Positions 61,306-64,000 of a DNA stretch of 64,000 bases are shown here, piece by piece. Every line of letters begins with the position of its first letter. The stretch's first letter is position 1. Source of the DNA: Planctomycetota bacterium (GTDB lineage Bacteria; Planctomycetota; UBA8108; JACQVS01); NCBI GenBank assembly GCA_028280485.1, contig JANQLS010000031.1, forward strand, positions 1-64,000, in the 5' to 3' direction. The notes beneath the pieces are model-generated. The model saw nothing but the letters and a program-made list of their open reading frames with translations, was not told where the DNA came from and searched no databases. The position numbers and the translations under genes are program-made.

Positions 61306-61502
61306 GTAGTAGGCACACGCTGTGTGCCGTTTTCATTTAAAAGCGTTTTTGATCCAATAAATTTTAAAAAAATAGCTTGGTGGATACTCATTGCCTCTCT
61401 CTCGATAGACCTTTGAATCTGCTAAAACGTATAACTTAAATAAATCTGATTTTTTGAATTTATAGACGCCAGAAAAACCGGCTCACGGGGTGAGCCGACC
61501 AC
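61306..61502. repeat. REP pair between the cupin and STAND-like genes
   Basis: Plus 61306-61329: GTAG, TA, stem GGCACAC / GTGTGCC, loop GCT. Minus 61479-61502: stem GGCTCAC / GTGAGCC, loop GGG, then GACCAC. It lies between two convergent genes, 7 bp after one stop and 6 bp before the other. The spacer of about 150 bp is AT-rich and without a gene. Confidence 0.85.
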
Positions 61503-61507
61503 TAAGA

Positions 61508-63667
61508 CTACTCTTCACCCGCGATCGAAGCTAAAATCTTATTAAACGTTTCTTCCCCTGTCGTCTCTTTTAGTTTTTCGATGCGCGTGTTGATCGAATC
61601 AATCACCTCTGCCACATTGCTGGACTCGCCGGTCATCTCTTGTACTTTTTGAAGCTTTTCAACGGTGGCGCGAGCTGAAAATAAATAAACGAGCGACTCT
61701 TTGTATTTGTGTCGCTTCTCTTGCATCGCCCCTAAATGGATTTCGCAATTGGCTTCTTCAGTGAGATCACCCAACTGACGAGCCAAGTCTTTGGCTTCTT
61801 GGAATTTATTCAAGGCTTCAGCATCTTTGTGCATCCGCGTGGCGACGACTCCTTGAACTTGTTGAATTTTCATCAAGTGTCGCAAGTCTTCTTCTTCGCG
61901 AGCCGTGGTTTCGGCTTCCAACAAAACTTCATCCGCTTGGGAGAATTCCTTTCGGTTCAAGTGAATTTGGCCGAGCTGTAAACTCAAAGCGGTCACCATC
62001 AACTTATTGCTACTCGTTCGAGCAGCATTGAGTGCTTCCCCGTAGACTTCGAAGGCCGCTTCAAAATCTTTGAGAGCAAATTGAATATTCGCTACCTGAA
62101 CTCTCGCCATCATGGCGATGTTCTTGTCGTCTAAATTTTCAGCGATCTCTAGGCAACTCTGGTAATTGGTCAGAGCCTTTTCGTTCTTACCTTGAAGGTA
62201 ATAAGTATTTCCAATTTGGTGGTAGACCCGAGCTGTATTTGCAGCGTCACCTCGTTTGGCGAACGCTACTAACGACTCTTTGTAGATTCTGATCGCTTCG
62301 TCGTGATTTCCTTCGTTCTTATAAACGATGGCCAGGTTTCCTGCGACGATTTCACGGTAGGGGCTCTTGACGGCTTCGATGCATCTCTCCAAGACGCTTT
62401 TTGAGATTTCCAAGAAACCTTGACCGAGAAGTGTTTCCAGAAAGGTTTTTTGAACTTCGTAGGCATCTTGGTGATGCCCACCTACGAAGTAATGTTCAAA
62501 GCTTTGGTAGAGTTTCCAAATCGATCGAGAGCGTTTAGCGGTCTCTAAATGGTGATGGGCGATCGTTTCGTGTAATTTTGACCAGAGATCGGGATTCTCC
62601 CGTTGAAGATCTTTGTCAGCTCCGCGTTGTAGCGCCGGGTCGAGCTGTAGTCGAGGGTCGCTAGCTTTTTCGTGGGTAACGACATTCCACTTACGCAGTT
62701 CTTCTAAGCCCGCTTCTATGATTTCAGGTTGATCGAGGGCTTTCGCAAATCCTCGTAATGCTCCTCGCGTCATTGCAGTACCGTGAATTGCGAGGATGTC
62801 GAGTAGGTATCGACCCGCATCGGAGAGCCGTGATCGCAACTCCCTTGAGATTCCTTCTAAGGTGCGAGATCTAAATGAGGTGTTGTCAGGACTATAGATT
62901 GCGTTTTTAGCGATCAGATTCAGGGCGAAGGCATTCGATCGAAGTTCGATGGGAATATCATTAAGATTCGGGAATTCGAAGTTTTCTACTCCTTCGCATT
63001 CACTTTGAAAATGCTCCCAAAGTTCGGCTTCAGAGCTGATATCCCCGGGAGAAAGTTCTAAGCACTGGGCTTTGAACGCTTCCACTCCGATTCCGTCGGG
63101 ACCTTGTGAATTCGTAGTGATCAAGATTCTCCCTTTTTGGGAGTCAAAGCTCGAACAACATTCACTCAAGATTTCAATCGCTGACTTGGAGCAGCGATGG
63201 CTTGTTCCCACTAAATTTTGAAAGTCGTCGAACCAAATCGTGATCGGGAGTTGCTCGAGCAAGCCAATCAAGATTTGAATTTTGGCTCGAAGCGTATTCC
63301 TTTGCTGAAGGATGCGGTCGTAGTCATGAATTCCTAATTGGCATAGAAATTCAGAGATGATGGTTAGGGACTCTTCTAGTCTCAGTCGGGGTGAGCAAGA
63401 AACCCTGAGGATTCCCGCCTGCTTCGATTCTCCTGAGTGGAGTTCATTGAGAATCGTTTTGATCAGAGTCGTCTTACCGATGCCTTCAGGTCCTCGGATC
63501 CATTGAATGGAGCTGGGAGAATCTGTCAGGAACGATTTAATCTTCTGATAACCCGGGCCAAAGGGGGCCAGGGTGGGGTGGTGATCTAAGGTGTTGAACA
63601 CCAGCAGAGGACTGTAGTTTTGAGTCGTGTTGGGCTGGTTCGATTCAGTGGTTGGGTCCATCATCAT
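61508..63667 (-). CDS. STAND-like AAA/NB-ARC-type ATPase with C-terminal TPR array
   Basis: A 719-residue cytoplasmic protein. The ATPase part (about 25-330) has Walker A GPEGIGKTTL (near residue 60) and Walker B ITIWFDDFQNL, then sensor-like RILITTNSQGP and a winged-helix-like part (DAGRYLLDILAIHGTAMTRGALRGFAKAL). From about 400 to 690 it consists of TPR helices, with recognisable units AGNLAIVYKNEGNHDEAIRIYKES, VYHQIGNTYYLQGKNEKALT and ALSLQLGQIHLNRKEFSQADEV. ATG 63667 has AAGGAA upstream. No DNA-binding or toxic effector domain was seen at the N-terminus. The family includes signalling switches and, in some branches, defence proteins; with no defence gene nearby, general regulation is the safer reading. 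Confidence 0.82.
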   Translation of the reverse strand: MMMDPTTESNQPNTTQNYSPLLVFNTLDHHPTLAPFGPGYQKIKSFLTDSPSSIQWIRGPEGIGKTTLIKTILNELHSGESKQAGILRVSCSPRLRLEESLTIISEFLCQLGIHDYDRILQQRNTLRAKIQILIGLLEQLPITIWFDDFQNLVGTSHRCSKSAIEILSECCSSFDSQKGRILITTNSQGPDGIGVEAFKAQCLELSPGDISSEAELWEHFQSECEGVENFEFPNLNDIPIELRSNAFALNLIAKNAIYSPDNTSFRSRTLEGISRELRSRLSDAGRYLLDILAIHGTAMTRGALRGFAKALDQPEIIEAGLEELRKWNVVTHEKASDPRLQLDPALQRGADKDLQRENPDLWSKLHETIAHHHLETAKRSRSIWKLYQSFEHYFVGGHHQDAYEVQKTFLETLLGQGFLEISKSVLERCIEAVKSPYREIVAGNLAIVYKNEGNHDEAIRIYKESLVAFAKRGDAANTARVYHQIGNTYYLQGKNEKALTNYQSCLEIAENLDDKNIAMMARVQVANIQFALKDFEAAFEVYGEALNAARTSSNKLMVTALSLQLGQIHLNRKEFSQADEVLLEAETTAREEEDLRHLMKIQQVQGVVATRMHKDAEALNKFQEAKDLARQLGDLTEEANCEIHLGAMQEKRHKYKESLVYLFSARATVEKLQKVQEMTGESSNVAEVIDSINTRIEKLKETTGEETFNKILASIAGEE

Positions 63668-64000
63668 ATTATTCCTTCAAGGGTTCATTGTTCTATCGAC
63701 CAGAGATGATGATGATCTTGGAGGAATTCGGGATGCTTCCTCAGAGAATTCGATTTATCCGTCAAATCTTGATGGGAGCTCCAAAAATTGGATAGATCTC
63801 GAAGGTCAGGTGTTTTTCCGGAACATTTCAGAGGCAATTAAAAGCTTATAACAAGTCATGCTCGTATTTGAGCGATTGGAGATTGTGCTAAAAAGGCTTA
63901 ATTTATAAGGGAGTGTTCAGAAATCTTTATCGGTATATAATAGATTTCAACTTCTAGTTTCCCTGGAAGGGGTATATAAAACTCTTGTTGAGTTGGGAGG
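63668..64000. other. Upstream region at the window edge (333 bp)
   Basis: No convincing gene. It should hold the promoter of the STAND-like gene. A 74-codon open frame (63627-63851) overlaps that gene's start antisense and shows no known product. Confidence 0.4.

Noticed and set aside
61508-63667. Calling the STAND-like protein an antiphage Avs system
   Set aside because: No nuclease or other effector domain at the N-terminus and no neighbouring defence genes; the evidence supports only a STAND/TPR switch.
1-64000. tRNA, rRNA or known riboswitch
   Set aside because: No cloverleaf with TTCGA-type arm and acceptor pairing, rRNA core, or recognisable riboswitch core was found in the intergenic regions on either strand; by-eye search may miss a diverged one.

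Overview
The window looks like a chromosomal piece of a marine-type member of the Planctomycetota (PVC superphylum) of moderate G+C. The evidence is the gene repertoire: a PSCyt1-type cytochrome, a PVC-type membrane-bound dehydrogenase/HEAT/cytochrome c giant, a formylglycine sulfatase, Tat-exported Gfo/Idh/MocA oxidoreductases, PEP-CTERM proteins, an ECF sigma factor overlapping a Ser/Thr kinase gene, CotH/lamin-tail proteins and several large secreted proteins ending in the same dockerin-like EF-hand pair. No rRNA, tRNA, CRISPR array, transposase or phage gene was seen.

Layout. 0-1.7 kb: operon of a Gfo/Idh oxidoreductase and a (cut) cytochrome protein. 2-5.5 kb: two paralogous C-type-lectin-like PEP-CTERM proteins and a dockerin/Cys-rich exported protein. 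6-7.6 kb: an outer-membrane porin behind a sigma-54-like promoter. 7.9-13.5 kb: a sulfatase divergent from a 1,321-residue dehydrogenase/HEAT/cytochrome c/DUF6807-like fusion. 13.6-19 kb: a duplicated palindrome array, then two small lipoprotein genes that share a bipartite promoter-like element, a YadA-head-like exported protein, and the ECF sigma factor-kinase pair. 19-35.6 kb: two CotH/lamin-tail giants, a PKD/lectin giant, an unrecognised lipoprotein and a LamG protein, with palindromic repeats between them. 36-42 kb: a MacA/MacB/TolC-like export operon that lacks an ATPase gene. 42-49 kb: a second porin divergent from an NrtABCD-type ABC importer, both with sigma-54-like promoters. 48.9-52 kb: histidine kinase, single-domain response regulator and TIM-barrel isomerase. 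52.6-63.7 kb: a second Gfo/Idh enzyme, hisI, a metzincin protease, a cupredoxin/cytochrome c protein, a cupin and a STAND-like ATPase with TPRs.

Three signals stand out. (1) At least seven loci carry inverted pairs of stem-loops with a GTAG tetranucleotide at the foot of the stem, the architecture of REP/BIME elements; the stems differ in sequence but keep pairing, and in two genes the repeat supplies the stop codon. (2) Three promoters with correct -24/-12 spacing precede both porin genes and the nrtA-like gene, suggesting one sigma-54 regulon for outer- and inner-membrane anion/nitrogen uptake; the permease of this importer carries an unusual long coiled coil between its first two membrane segments. 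(3) The two small lipoprotein genes beside the ECF-kinase pair share TTGTCACAG-N14-CGTAAGAG, a good candidate for the target promoter of that sigma factor. All functional statements are from reading the sequence; no database search was run.
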